Assembly: GCA_027577595.1 (NCBI GenBank)
Contig: JANBRJ010000114.1
Span: 1 to 49,462, forward strand
Direction: 5' to 3'
DNA length: 49,462 nucleotides
Origin: Coemansia sp. RSA 487
Lineage: Eukaryota; Kickxellomycota; Kickxellomycetes; Kickxellales; Kickxellaceae
Shown here: piece by piece, positions 1 to 10,374 of the stretch
Position numbering within the stretch: position 1 is the stretch's first letter
Layout of the letters: every line of letters begins with the position of its first letter
Notes under the pieces: generated by a model
Told to the model about the DNA's origin: nothing
The model's input: the letters and a program-made list of their open reading frames with translations, nothing else
Database searches by the model: none
Translations under genes and position numbers: made by a program

Positions 1-496
1 GGCTAAGGGAGAATGTCAAAGTCTTTATATTACTACGAGCAGACCACGCATTTTAAAATGTTAACCTTTCATTCTTTCTGTGTTGAATGGCACAGACTGA
101 CCTATCTGCACAAATGTCAAAAGATATAACTCTACAAATTGTTTTTCCTTTCTCTTTTTCTCTTTTATGCATCGATTTAGCCGCTTAGTCTTTATTTTTT
201 ATTTCTCAAGCTGTTTTACGCAGTAATTTCTCTATTTGAATATTATTTTAGTTTGTATAACTTTATATTAACTCTATTGCAACCATTAAACAGTTACTGT
301 ATGTTCTCATTTCTTGACAGCTATATTCGTATATATTTTCATTATTTGCTTATTCGCATTTCAAATCATGCTAACAACAGATTGTATGTATTTTCTTGAA
401 CCACAATATGAAATTCCAATAGCAGCAAAGTTTACTCAACATATTGAATCTTGTTATCTGCAATGAGTTTGCTTATTTCGTCATTAACATGTTTAT
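1..496. other. AT-rich flank, no gene seen
   Basis: This stretch is very AT-rich with pyrimidine runs and many in-frame stops on both strands. It lies downstream of the minus-strand ketoacyl reductase and probably holds its 3' untranslated region. I see no convincing coding segment or RNA gene here. Confidence 0.5.
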
Positions 497-2022
497 TTAT
501 TTTTTCTTTCCTTTCTTTTCGCCTCGTTTGTCGTTGCTGCCCAAGCTGGTACAGATTGTTTCCCACACCTACATGTTGCACAGTATTATTCATGCAAAGA
601 CAATCAAATTATCATCGTCGTTTTTGCTAAATATAACACATATTCATCATAATATCAAGTACTTACTGTAGAGGACTGGTATAGCATGAATAGGATCCCA
701 AAGAATGCTCATTATATAGTTTAATATTGCATGGGGGTAATACGGAATAGTTGTATGTGAATCAGATGCACCACATTTAAGACCTAGACGATCAAAAAGA
801 GAATCCGTATATTGTTCTGGTGATGGTACAGAGAGTGTTGGTTCACGGTACCCTGACATTTTAGATGTTACCCAAAAGCTAAAAATGTGGGTGACCATGA
901 TTCCGTCAGGTTCCAGCTCATATGCCAAACTTTGCGAGTAAGTCTTGATGAATCCTTTGCTTCCTGCGTACACAGACAAAAATCCGAGTGAGTGAATGGC
1001 TGCAAATGAGCCCAGATTTATTATCAATCCATTCTTTCGTTCTTGCATCTGTGGTACCACAATGCGTGTAAGATTCATCATTGTAGTTATGTTAACTTTA
1101 ACAATGTTGTCACAGACAGACTTTTCCTCTTCGTCAAAGAAAATTGGGTTTTCATGGCAAAGACCAACATTGTTAACTACATTATACATATAATCAATAT
1201 ATAATTAATATCAACTCCGTTTGCTAGATTTATCTCCGGCCACATATATGCATTTGCTTGGCGCATCCTATAGCTTTTTTGAAGCACAGAACTTACTAAG
1301 TATGCTCACTTGGTGTTCGTTGATGATTGCTGAAATGTCTTTCCATTGTTCATCTGAACACGTTGTAAAGTCCACAGCGTATGATCGTGCCTCCATGCCC
1401 AGTTCTTCTACAAGAGGATAATTAAACTGTTACAATCACAGTAAGTAGAAATAGTAATTATAGGTTAGGCTTGTATCCAATCATGCAGTGCATTTTGGCG
1501 GCATCACTTGGTTTACATACCTATTTCTGCTTCAATGGAGTGTAGCTTTTCTATTGTTCGTGATAGCAGTATTATGTTAAATCCTTTGCCAGCTAAATAA
1601 AGAGCCATGGCTCTTCCAATCCCATCTGTGCATCCAGTAACAACTACATTTACCAAGTTTCTAATATTCATGGTTAACTAGCTCCAGCTCAACGTAATCC
1701 TTGTGCAATATTTTCTTGCTATTTCCTGTTTGTATTAGACTTACCTGCCCATTTCCCCTTTTTCGCACCGTAGTTATCGAGCTAATTCTTTGTTCAAAGA
1801 GTTAAAGTAACAATTATTACCTTGACCGTTAGCAAAATATAATATATCATGGGCAAATATAAAATATAGCCAGCGATGTTTGCATGTAAATATTCTTACC
1901 GACACAGGTTCTCGAACGAAAAGATCCATCAGAACGTCTATAACATGTATAATATAGTACACAATTGCGACGGATCCGTAAAGCATCATAAAAACCCATA
2001 GAGTGCTATAATACTTGTGCAT
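497..2022 (-). CDS. IFA38: Very-long-chain 3-oxoacyl-CoA reductase (KAR), six exons
   Basis: ER-membrane short-chain dehydrogenase that would reduce 3-ketoacyl-CoA in the very-long-chain fatty acid elongation cycle. Exons I place at 2022-1900, 1781-1745, 1643-1521, 1407-1297, 1176-667, plus a short last exon. All joins keep phase and rebuild family sequence. Residues 1-41 carry a membrane segment, followed by YGAKKGKWAVVTG and a cofactor-binding TGCTDGIG (about 56-63), NNVG (133-136), and the catalytic set S188, Y201, K205, with the usual 13-residue Ser-Tyr spacing. The last exon is ambiguous. An acceptor at 545 gives a short basic tail ending KRKERKNK (stop near 497), while an acceptor at 568 gives another basic tail with its stop near 435. 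Either suits an ER protein with a cytosolic lysine-rich end. About 320 residues, normal for the family. Identity is firm; the C-terminus is not. Confidence 0.88.
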
Positions 2023-3280
2023 AATGAAAAATCATTATTTTAATCAAATTTTTTATGTTTCGGTTAGAAATTAGTTATGTTGAAATTACCTGGTTGCAGC
2101 CACTGAAGTGTAAATTGCACTTACTTGAATGTTAGATATTCGCGCAATTGAGTATCGGTTGTATCCATCGCTGCAATACCCATTTTTAGTTATACGAAGT
2201 GGTGATGGTTAGCGTGTCTCGGGAGGGCAAAGTTTTCTTGGTTGAAGGCTGGTAACAGTGTCAAGATGCTTTAAAGGTCAAAATATATAAGAGAAGACAA
2301 AATGTATTAACACGTTCCGATTGAGCAAAGGAAAGAAAAAACGCAGGACAGCCAAAACAAGATGTGAGCTATTGTAATTCGCAATGAATGCGTTTGAGAA
2401 GCACAGTAGAGCAAGTATCAGAATATGTTGATGCAAAACGCCTCATTAATCTTTAATTTTGTGTAAGGGTATGCTACAACTTGTTTTACTATTACAAATA
2501 TTAGGCCGTTTTATCCGCATATCTCTTAGATTGCAGAGTGTATACTGCAAATTCCTCCATTTACGGTTCACTTCTCTGTCAAATGGTGCTGGTACCCAAG
2601 ACACCAGGCATTCATCTATTACGCATGAATCACCTGTTCATAACATATACAGTTGCTTGATCTATTGATTTGTTTGTAATGCGTTATTTTTCATTTTTCA
2701 TTAACTTTAATGTATTAGCCATTTTGCGTGTTAAAAGTGTATACTGCAAATTAAGAGCAGGCGGCTAGTACTAGTAAGCTTACTAGTTTATTTGTTAGCT
2801 AAAAGCGAAACTTCATAGCACACCTTCAGGCATACAAATATCATTTGTACAGTGTTTTTCATAACTGGTTGCGCCGAATAAGAAGGATGTATATTCGTCG
2901 AATGGTGAAAAGTTTGCGGTGGTGATAACGCATTTTGCGCTAAGAAAAGTCGTATGCATCGGTTGGCGTTATATTTGTGCTTGGAAGCAAGAGGCGCAAA
3001 CTGGGCTTTGTGGAGAAAGCTGCTCGCTACATGCCTATTGTTTCATACTAAAATGGATTGGCTTCTCGGTCTCTGTCTGTACTTTTAATGTGGTTAGTTA
3101 ACATTGATCCTAATGAAATCTAACAATCTGAAGGAATACTACCACTAATACCTTGAACAAGAACCCAACTGCAGTGCTGGCACACATCAAGAAAGGTCTA
3201 TGAAGTATTCAACGGCCTGATGATATCAGTATCAGCACTACACAGGCATTTGATTGGAACATGCTGCCTACCAATGAGAG
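2023..3280. other. Intergenic region with retroposon insertion
   Basis: This is the upstream region of the ketoacyl reductase gene and the left flank of the Fanzor-like relic. Apart from the short retroposon at 2537-2752 I find no coding region. Small open frames here (for example 2919-3101) show no recognisable motif. Confidence 0.5.
2537..2752 (+). mobile_element. SINE- or LINE-tail-like retroposon with 17-bp target-site duplication
   Basis: A perfect 17-bp direct repeat (AGTGTATACTGCAAATT at 2537-2553 and 2736-2752) brackets a 182-bp insert. The insert ends in a short A run next to the second repeat, as expected for target-primed reverse transcription. Its last 85 bases, from CAGTTGCTTGATCTATTGAT to GCCATTTTGCGTGTTA, resemble the insert at 40823-40915, which has its own different flanking repeat. 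The 5' part contains a GGTTCAC that vaguely recalls a Pol III B box, but no clear tRNA-like head. Element class is therefore uncertain. Confidence 0.6.
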
Positions 3281-3547
3281 ATGATGAAAGAAGTGCTCTG
3301 CCACAGTCTCCTTGGGCGCACCAACAAACTATATATGGGCCCCACAGAAGTGGATGGCGTTTTGGCTGCTCGCTCACGCATGTACAACCGAGATCTCGCA
3401 GCCGTTCTCAACTTCAGGCATATTTTCCATGGCTTTCGCGGCCACGGCGAGACTCCAGAGCGCTTTTGTCGCAGTCAGCCTGCTGCCTTTGCTACCATCG
3501 AACAGCAGCCCAAGAAGAAAAGGAAGACGGCAAGGACAAACAAATAA
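3281..3547 (+). pseudogene. Relic C-terminus of a TnpB/Fanzor-like RNA-guided nuclease
   Basis: An 88-residue frame encodes the end of a transposon nuclease. It carries NRDLAAVLNFRHI (Asn-Arg-Asp at 3386-3394), which fits the third RuvC motif of TnpB/Fanzor proteins (RD-x-x-A-x-x-N, supplying the last catalytic Asp), then ETPERF, then a basic tail with PKKKRK, an SV40-like nuclear localisation signal. The same block, LAAVLNFRHI followed by RPERFRR and a lysine-rich tail, recurs at the right edge of the window. The segment just before the motif, where a zinc ribbon would be expected, has only one cysteine here. Upstream frames are interrupted by stops and I cannot find the N-terminal half, so this is a truncated, decayed copy. 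Family assignment rests on the motif and on the second copy. Confidence 0.55.
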
Positions 3548-4226
3548 CAGCCACCACGAAATTCAGCCAAGATTATAGCCACAGAAAATCCTGGTTCTAG
3601 GATAGGATGCTGATGCAGTCCCTTTTGTAGGTAGGTGCTCGAATGTGAGCTGAAGAGATAATCATCTGTGTTTTCTCTTGTTTTTCTGGTTTGCACTGAC
3701 GCATGTACTACGCCTGCGCAAATCACTTTTCTTGGAACACAATGGATTATTGCCACCGTAAACCTTTCACCATTTGACGCGTATACATCCCTATTCGGTG
3801 CAACTAGTTTTGCAAAAAACTGTATCTTGTTAATCACGTGCTAAAGGATGCATGTATCTGTGGCGTTCGACACGCATCGCGTAAAGGACGCGTTGGTTGA
3901 TCAGAAAATGGGGTTTCTTGGCTGTTTTTTTTATTTTGCACGAGAAAGGAGACAAAACATCCAACAAGAACAAAAGTTTCATTTCGTGTTTTCAATTCAA
4001 TATTTTATGCTGCTATTAGGTTCCCCTCACTATTTTCACTTCTAGTTATATATCAACAGCAAAAAAGGTATGTTTTACGCAGCACGCTTGCTTAATTGCA
4101 AGCACAGGCTTGTCAGCTCTGTGTTTCCCTGCCGCTACATAGAACTGGGTGTATTTGTTGTAAAAGCTTTATCAAAGCTACTAATAGCTATATCCTGACA
4201 GAGTTGTGAACACTAGATCATCATAC
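3548..4226. other. Intergenic region upstream of REV3
   Basis: It holds the end of the nuclease relic and the presumed REV3 promoter. The open frames at 3475-3837 (minus) and 3848-4045 (plus) lack recognisable features. No RNA gene seen. Confidence 0.45.
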
Positions 4227-7200
4227 ATGGGCGATATACGAGCAGAATCACATAATAACACAGCCTGCTCAGCGCTGGATGTACATATCATAGATATCGA
4301 TAGCTATATGGCAGCGCCGATTGCGCTGGACTGCAAGCTAAAGGTGCCATATAATATTTTTGAAGAGCCAATAAAGCAGGTGCCAGTGATTCGGATATTC
4401 GGCGCAACGAAAAGCAAACAGCGTATATGCCTTCATATCCATCAAGCATGGCCGTACATGTATATATGCTATGATGGTCCACACGATATGAGGGCTATGC
4501 GGGAGTTTGGATACCAACTTGGGCTCAGCCTAAATCACGCGCTGAACATAGCGCTGAAAAGCAATGGCATTCTGTTTGTTGCCGCGGTGATTCCAGTAAA
4601 AGGAGTTCCATTTTATGGTTACCACGTCGGGTACCGGCCATTTCTGAAGATACTTTTTTCCAATCCCAAGGTCGTTTCTCGAGCAAGCTCACTTCTTGCC
4701 TCTGGCGCAGTGATGGGGCGTAAGCTGGACACATTTGAGGCGCACTTGCCATATACCTTGCAATTTCTTGTCGATTATAATCTTTACGGTATGGGGTGGA
4801 TACATCTTGACAAAGTGTTGTTTAGATCACCATTGCCAAACGGCTCTAGCAACAGCACATGCAATTTGCCTTTGATAACCGACAGCACCGTCGCATCCAA
4901 ACATCGGTGGATACCTCGGGGAATGCCAAGCTACCTTTGCAACCCACCTCCGCCGGAAAGAATATGTCGCAGTGAGCTCGAGGCTGACGCTTCTGTTCCA
5001 GATATCATAAATCGGCGACAAATCCCTGAGCGGAGAATCCACCATAAGATCGATGAAAGCGAATTCAAAAGTCAGACTGAAAGACTTGTCCATTCACTAA
5101 GCACCATATGGGCTGACGAGGATGGGCGAAGGGTATGCCGTGGGATGCCATCATTACATTCGTTAAGCAATCAGGCGCAGCATGAAACAGTGCAAACAGA
5201 GTCAACGGCCAACTCCTGTGCCCTACCCGATAAACCCGCAGCTTCACAAACTACAGCTTCATTACAATGGCCAAATCACTGGTGGGCTCAAAGCATACTT
5301 CAGAGCATGCTGGCAAGTGATCGTGAAGTTGGGTGTGGAGAGCAGAGGGATATAGATGCATGGCTATATCCATGGCCAACCTGCCGCGAGGTTGATATCG
5401 GTAATGTCCCTCTTCTGACTGCTGGTTCTGCCGGTCTGACTCGATTTTATATCAGTAACACTGAAAGTGTGGCATCATCTCAATACAGCGGTGTTTCGGA
5501 CGCTGCACATGGGTCTGTTTCATCGCAGGATGCTGGGCCAGTAGTCGTCGATGTGGGTCTGATCACCAAAGACAAGTCAATTGAGCGCGTTGTTAGGATA
5601 GACCAATGCAATGGTAAAAATACCGAAAATTACGACTATAGTAGTGACTCATTTGCGGTTGATAGCGATAGTGGTTCAATGGACTGCGGTGAAATGCTAG
5701 ATCTAGACGAAGTCTGGATGGCAGAAGAGATTTCGCGTGTAGAAAGGGGCACCTTATCCGTCAATGATATAGCATTCACGGAAATCCCCCAGTTTGATGG
5801 CGCAAACGATGCACCCGAAGATGGGCCAGAAAAAGGGAAATTAAAAGAGCCTACGCGCCAACGAAGAGGGATACTTGGCAGCAAGAGCAAAGTCAGAAAG
5901 TTACGCCCGCTCACGCTATACTCGTCGAAAGAAAGCACCACAGCAAGCTCTTCTGATGATGGATCCAGCTCCAGCAAGGGAAGAACAACATGCCGTTCGA
6001 AAAGCCAGAGAAGCAGTGCTGGTTTATTTGAGCTAGCTGATAAATCTGGCGGAGATGCATTATTAGCGCATAAGATAAATGCGTGTATGTTTTCCAAAAC
6101 ACGCCGATGTATACAAAGCACGGATAACAGTGCCTTTGCATTTGGACAAACGATATCCAGTAAAGGCACCTCTTCTCGTCGTCAGCGAAGCTCTGGTATA
6201 TATATTGACATACCCCATCCAGAAGGAAGCGCAATATGTGCATGCCAGGAAGGGGTGTATACCGACTACAGGGAGAGCAATGGCGTTGTCAGCGAAAGTA
6301 AGCTTACGATCAGTGCCGAAAAGTCAATGCTGGATGCCGAAGGCAGCAACCAGACTATTGATCTGGACATGGGGCCAGGTGTGGGCGGTACTCTCTCAAA
6401 AGTTTGGTACTCTGCTAGCAACTCTTGTCGATTACGTAATGACAATATCACAAACAGAAATAGGCACCAGCCCGATGAGCATCAGGATTCAGGTGCGCAA
6501 AGCCTTGATTTAAAACAGTGCCTTTTCAGGTCTAAAGGATGTTTCACTTATAAGCCGATGCCTCCTAGCGTTAAAAAGCTGCAAGCTTCGTTTTCCAAAT
6601 ACAGTGTTGCCGAACATGTTGCACAGAGACCCTACTTTTCCGATCGACAGGAAATGTCAAAAATGGAGAAGGCGTATCTGGGATCAGCAATCCGTGGCTC
6701 ATCTAATTACGCGTATCATTTGCCAATATTCGACCCTATGTGCGCGAAGGGTAACAGTGATAGAAGTTCTAGCGCTTTTTACAGCAATGGGGTATTACAG
6801 ACAGATGGTTTTTTGTCACCAGTAACAAAAAGGCGCTATATGATGTGGAGTCATGCAGCCATACAACAGACCAGCATCCCTACCATGAGCGCCAGCTGCG
6901 TACGTTTCGGTTGTTTCAACCACGCGGATCCGTGTTTGGGATGGTGGGTGTTTTCTCAAAGAGCACCATCTTTTGTTAAGAAGCAGTCTGCGCATAAGAT
7001 GCTTGGATCCACAAGTATTTTAAGCGGCGGCGGCAGTGAAACACCGCACCGAAATAACATAGCGACAACCCAGACACTAGTAAGTCGTCGGAAACGCGAT
7101 CAATCGGACATAAAGTGGAATTCTGTGCTAGGAAACTTGCTGCCTTTGCAAAATGGCCACCAAATCGAAAATAGAGGCATAAATGCTCTTGCTTTGCCAA

Positions 7201-10043
7201 CAAAAGCTAGTGCTAGTGATATTGTTCAGAATAAGCCTCAGAGAAATATCAATCTGGTTGGACAAAGTGGAGATACTATACTGTCGCAGCTTTCCATGGA
7301 GCTTTTGGCTAGATGTCATGAGGATGCGCCTCAAAATCCTCAGCGAAATATGATCGTGTGTATTGCAGCTTGCTTTTCAGCAACTAGCAGCAGCAGCAGC
7401 AGTTTTGGATACCAAACGATTTTATGGACTTGCGCTCCAGCTACCAAATTTACACGACTGGGATTACCTTCGCGTGTGGAGCACGTCCACTACGAAGCTG
7501 AGCTAGAAATGATAAAGGATGTGGCCAACCGTATTTGCCGGTTAGATCCAGATATTATTTGTGGCTATGAAATAGAAAACAGCTCCTGGGGATACCTTGT
7601 TGAAAGATCGCAAACGGTTTATGGCATCGACCTTAGCAGTGCACTTTCGCGGATCTCGAGAACTAATTCTACATATAATCGGCAACAGTCTAGAGAAAAC
7701 GGAAAAGGGGGATCGTGGAGCTACCAACAACACATTGAAATTAATATTGCTGGGCGGCATACCCTAAATCTGTGGAAGATCATGCGAAGTGAGCTTAGCC
7801 TTACATCCTATACACTCGAGAACGTTGTGCAGAAGGTCCTTGGCGAGAAAAGGCCCCGCTATACGCCCATGCGGCTTTCTGCTTGGTTATTGGAAGGGCC
7901 TGCAGTTGCAAGGATCCGAGTCTTGCAGCATTTATGTTACCGTGCTGCTGCAGTACTTCGAATTCTTGACAAGGCCAATATTGTTGGCCGGGCAGCCGAG
8001 TTTGCAAGCGTTATAGGGATTGATTTCTTGTCCGTGCTTACGCGAGGTTCGCAATTCCGGGTCGAATCATTGATGGCACGGATTGCTCATCCCGAGCTTT
8101 TCATACTATCGTCGCCTACTCGGGACCAAGTTGCTCAGCAGCGTGCAGCAGAGTGTTTGCCGCTCGTTTTGGAGCCAAAAAGTCAATACTACACTGATCC
8201 GGTCGTTGTTTTGGATTTCCAGAGTCTTTATCCGAGCATAATGATTGCCTATAACTATTGCTTCTCGACGTGTCTTGGTAGTCTCGATAGTGCCGCCGGG
8301 TTTGATTTTGCGAGTACAGGGTCTGAGGGCATCGATAGGCGCATTGGATTCACTAGCATGACCGTCCCACCGGGTCTGTTGAGTACACTAGGGCACCAGA
8401 ACATTAACGTTTCTCCTAACGGAATCCTGTTTGTCAAATCCTCAGTCAGAAAGGGCTTGCTTGGTCGAATGCTTGAAGAAGTTTTGGAGAGCAGGGTGAT
8501 GCTAAAGGAGTCAATCAACCTATGGAGCAAGGACGACGAGGCGCTACACAAAAAGCTGGATGCTTGGCAGCTTGGACTGAAGCTGATTGCGAATGTCACA
8601 TACGGGTATACAGGCGCTTCGTTTTCGGGCCGCATGCCCTGTGTAGATGTTGCAGACGCCATTGTCCAGACAGGGCGCGAGACTCTTGAAAATGCTATCC
8701 GGCTCATTAAGTCGAAACACAGCGTATGGGGTGCAGAGGTTGTATATGGCGACACAGATTCGATGTTTATACACTTTCCAGGAAAATCCCGCCAGACTGC
8801 GTTTCAGCTTGGACACGAGATTGCAGACGCTGTGACAAAGCTGAATCCCCGACCTGTAAAGCTAAAGTTCGAAAATGTTTATCAGCCATGTGTGCTGCTC
8901 ACCAAAAAACGCTATGCCGGCTGGATGTACGCATCTTCCGATCAAATCGAGCCGCAGTTGGATGTAAAGGGTATGGAGCTTATCCGTCGTGATGGATGCA
9001 GGATCCAGCAAAGTATACTTGAAGGCGCTATGGATATATTATTCCGAGAGAATGACTTGTCGCTTGTAAAGTCGTTCATTAAAGCACAGATCAACAAGAT
9101 ACTTCGTGATGATGTGCCTGTGGAGGAATTTATAATAACCAAAGAGGTACGTTTGCGCACATATTCAGGACGTACATTACCAGCACATGCAAAAGTCGCT
9201 AGAGACATGATCCACGACAATATCGTAGAGCCACTGCATGGAGAAAGGGTGCCTTATATTGTCATCAGCAATGGTACAAGTACTAGATTAAACGACCAAG
9301 TAATATCGCCGCTAATGCTGCTGAAGCGATCGGGACTTCGACTTGATCACCATTATTACATCGACAAGCAGATCGTACCAGCACTTGACCGTGTGTTTAG
9401 TTTGGTAGGTGTAAATGTTCGTGCTTGGGTTAACGACATACCACGTCAGTTACGCAGTAGCATCTACAGCGCATTTGCCGACAGTGACAGTGAGGCAGAA
9501 AGCGACACAGCAATGGTCAGCAGCCATATATTACCACCACATCCTCCAAATTACGGTACAAGTTCTGGCCAGTTGGCGCATGGCAATATTGAACATCCCA
9601 CTACCAAAAGAGCATCAACGCGCACACTTGATGACTTTTACCTCAGGAGATCGTGCTTGCTGTGTAAGCAAATAATAGCCGCAATACCACCATCTCCTAG
9701 TCGATCCAACACCACGGCCACAGCAGGACATCTGCCACCGGGCATCAGAATCTGCGAGAAATGCTGGCTCGATGGCGCAGCAGCAGCAGCACAAGTCGGT
9801 GCACTCTATAGAGACGTCGGTAGTGCTTATAAGGCTGCAATAGATACGTGTATTAGCTGCACTGGTGGTCATAGAGCTGATGCGCTGCAAGCAGCAGAAG
9901 CATGCGAGTGTGTTGATTGTCCAGTTCTGTTCCGAAGAAAGTCATTGTATCGACGGTATCAATCCTGGAGCAAGGCAGCTAGTGCATACGAACAGGCGAT
10001 GGACTCGGCCCAAGATGTTTTGGTCGGCACAAGCAAACGGTAA
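4227..10043 (+). CDS. REV3: DNA polymerase zeta catalytic subunit
   Basis: B-family translesion polymerase that extends past damaged bases with Rev7 and the Pol31/Pol32 subunits in the nucleus. The frame is uninterrupted for 1938 codons from the ATG at 4227 (the open frame begins 21 bases earlier at a GTG). The N-terminus shows the family signature YMAAPIALD and VPVIRIFGATKSKQRICLH. Residues about 300-950 are low-complexity and serine-rich, as is usual for the poorly conserved middle of Rev3. Motif A is DFQSLYPS (D1330), motif B is in KLIANVTYGYTGAS, and motif C is YGDTDS (D1509, D1511); KKRYAG and DVKGMELIRRD follow. The tail has the zinc module C1810-LL-C1813 / C1843-EK-C1846 and the iron-sulphur module C1875-IS-C1878 / C1893 / C1898, the Pol31-binding site. 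Intermediate in size between yeast (about 1500) and human (about 3100). Confidence 0.96.
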   Translation: MGDIRAESHNNTACSALDVHIIDIDSYMAAPIALDCKLKVPYNIFEEPIKQVPVIRIFGATKSKQRICLHIHQAWPYMYICYDGPHDMRAMREFGYQLGLSLNHALNIALKSNGILFVAAVIPVKGVPFYGYHVGYRPFLKILFSNPKVVSRASSLLASGAVMGRKLDTFEAHLPYTLQFLVDYNLYGMGWIHLDKVLFRSPLPNGSSNSTCNLPLITDSTVASKHRWIPRGMPSYLCNPPPPERICRSELEADASVPDIINRRQIPERRIHHKIDESEFKSQTERLVHSLSTIWADEDGRRVCRGMPSLHSLSNQAQHETVQTESTANSCALPDKPAASQTTASLQWPNHWWAQSILQSMLASDREVGCGEQRDIDAWLYPWPTCREVDIGNVPLLTAGSAGLTRFYISNTESVASSQYSGVSDAAHGSVSSQDAGPVVVDVGLITKDKSIERVVRIDQCNGKNTENYDYSSDSFAVDSDSGSMDCGEMLDLDEVWMAEEISRVERGTLSVNDIAFTEIPQFDGANDAPEDGPEKGKLKEPTRQRRGILGSKSKVRKLRPLTLYSSKESTTASSSDDGSSSSKGRTTCRSKSQRSSAGLFELADKSGGDALLAHKINACMFSKTRRCIQSTDNSAFAFGQTISSKGTSSRRQRSSGIYIDIPHPEGSAICACQEGVYTDYRESNGVVSESKLTISAEKSMLDAEGSNQTIDLDMGPGVGGTLSKVWYSASNSCRLRNDNITNRNRHQPDEHQDSGAQSLDLKQCLFRSKGCFTYKPMPPSVKKLQASFSKYSVAEHVAQRPYFSDRQEMSKMEKAYLGSAIRGSSNYAYHLPIFDPMCAKGNSDRSSSAFYSNGVLQTDGFLSPVTKRRYMMWSHAAIQQTSIPTMSASCVRFGCFNHADPCLGWWVFSQRAPSFVKKQSAHKMLGSTSILSGGGSETPHRNNIATTQTLVSRRKRDQSDIKWNSVLGNLLPLQNGHQIENRGINALALPTKASASDIVQNKPQRNINLVGQSGDTILSQLSMELLARCHEDAPQNPQRNMIVCIAACFSATSSSSSSFGYQTILWTCAPATKFTRLGLPSRVEHVHYEAELEMIKDVANRICRLDPDIICGYEIENSSWGYLVERSQTVYGIDLSSALSRISRTNSTYNRQQSRENGKGGSWSYQQHIEINIAGRHTLNLWKIMRSELSLTSYTLENVVQKVLGEKRPRYTPMRLSAWLLEGPAVARIRVLQHLCYRAAAVLRILDKANIVGRAAEFASVIGIDFLSVLTRGSQFRVESLMARIAHPELFILSSPTRDQVAQQRAAECLPLVLEPKSQYYTDPVVVLDFQSLYPSIMIAYNYCFSTCLGSLDSAAGFDFASTGSEGIDRRIGFTSMTVPPGLLSTLGHQNINVSPNGILFVKSSVRKGLLGRMLEEVLESRVMLKESINLWSKDDEALHKKLDAWQLGLKLIANVTYGYTGASFSGRMPCVDVADAIVQTGRETLENAIRLIKSKHSVWGAEVVYGDTDSMFIHFPGKSRQTAFQLGHEIADAVTKLNPRPVKLKFENVYQPCVLLTKKRYAGWMYASSDQIEPQLDVKGMELIRRDGCRIQQSILEGAMDILFRENDLSLVKSFIKAQINKILRDDVPVEEFIITKEVRLRTYSGRTLPAHAKVARDMIHDNIVEPLHGERVPYIVISNGTSTRLNDQVISPLMLLKRSGLRLDHHYYIDKQIVPALDRVFSLVGVNVRAWVNDIPRQLRSSIYSAFADSDSEAESDTAMVSSHILPPHPPNYGTSSGQLAHGNIEHPTTKRASTRTLDDFYLRRSCLLCKQIIAAIPPSPSRSNTTATAGHLPPGIRICEKCWLDGAAAAAQVGALYRDVGSAYKAAIDTCISCTGGHRADALQAAEACECVDCPVLFRRKSLYRRYQSWSKAASAYEQAMDSAQDVLVGTSKR

Positions 10044-10374
10044 TGAGGAGATGTTTTTAGTTCTCGGTTTCCAATCCAAGGCTTAGTAAATCAATCTGTT
10101 GGTGTGTCATGCATAATGTATGTTGATGGTGACGTGGTGCCAGGAAATCCTAGAATTTTTTTTCAAAAGCCTGGACTTTGCTGTTTTCCCTCCTGTTGTT
10201 TGTTTTCTTTTCTCTTTCATTTAACTTATATTCGCTCGCATTTTATTTCAGTTTGATTAAAGCTTTTTTCGTGCTTTGGGTTATCATTACTATACTGCGC
10301 ACATAGATAGGGCTCGTGCACTTTGCCAATTTGGACCCAAATATTTTACCAGCAAGAGCTTAAACGAAAGTCCA
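10044..10374. other. REV3 to DCAF6-like spacer
   Basis: 331 bases between two plus-strand genes, with pyrimidine-rich blocks around 10185-10230. It should contain the REV3 3' end and the promoter of the next gene. Nothing else seen. Confidence 0.5.

Noticed and set aside
3475-3837. 120-codon minus-strand frame opposite the nuclease relic
   Set aside because: It overlaps the relic antisense and shows no motif; the plus-strand reading is supported by the second copy.
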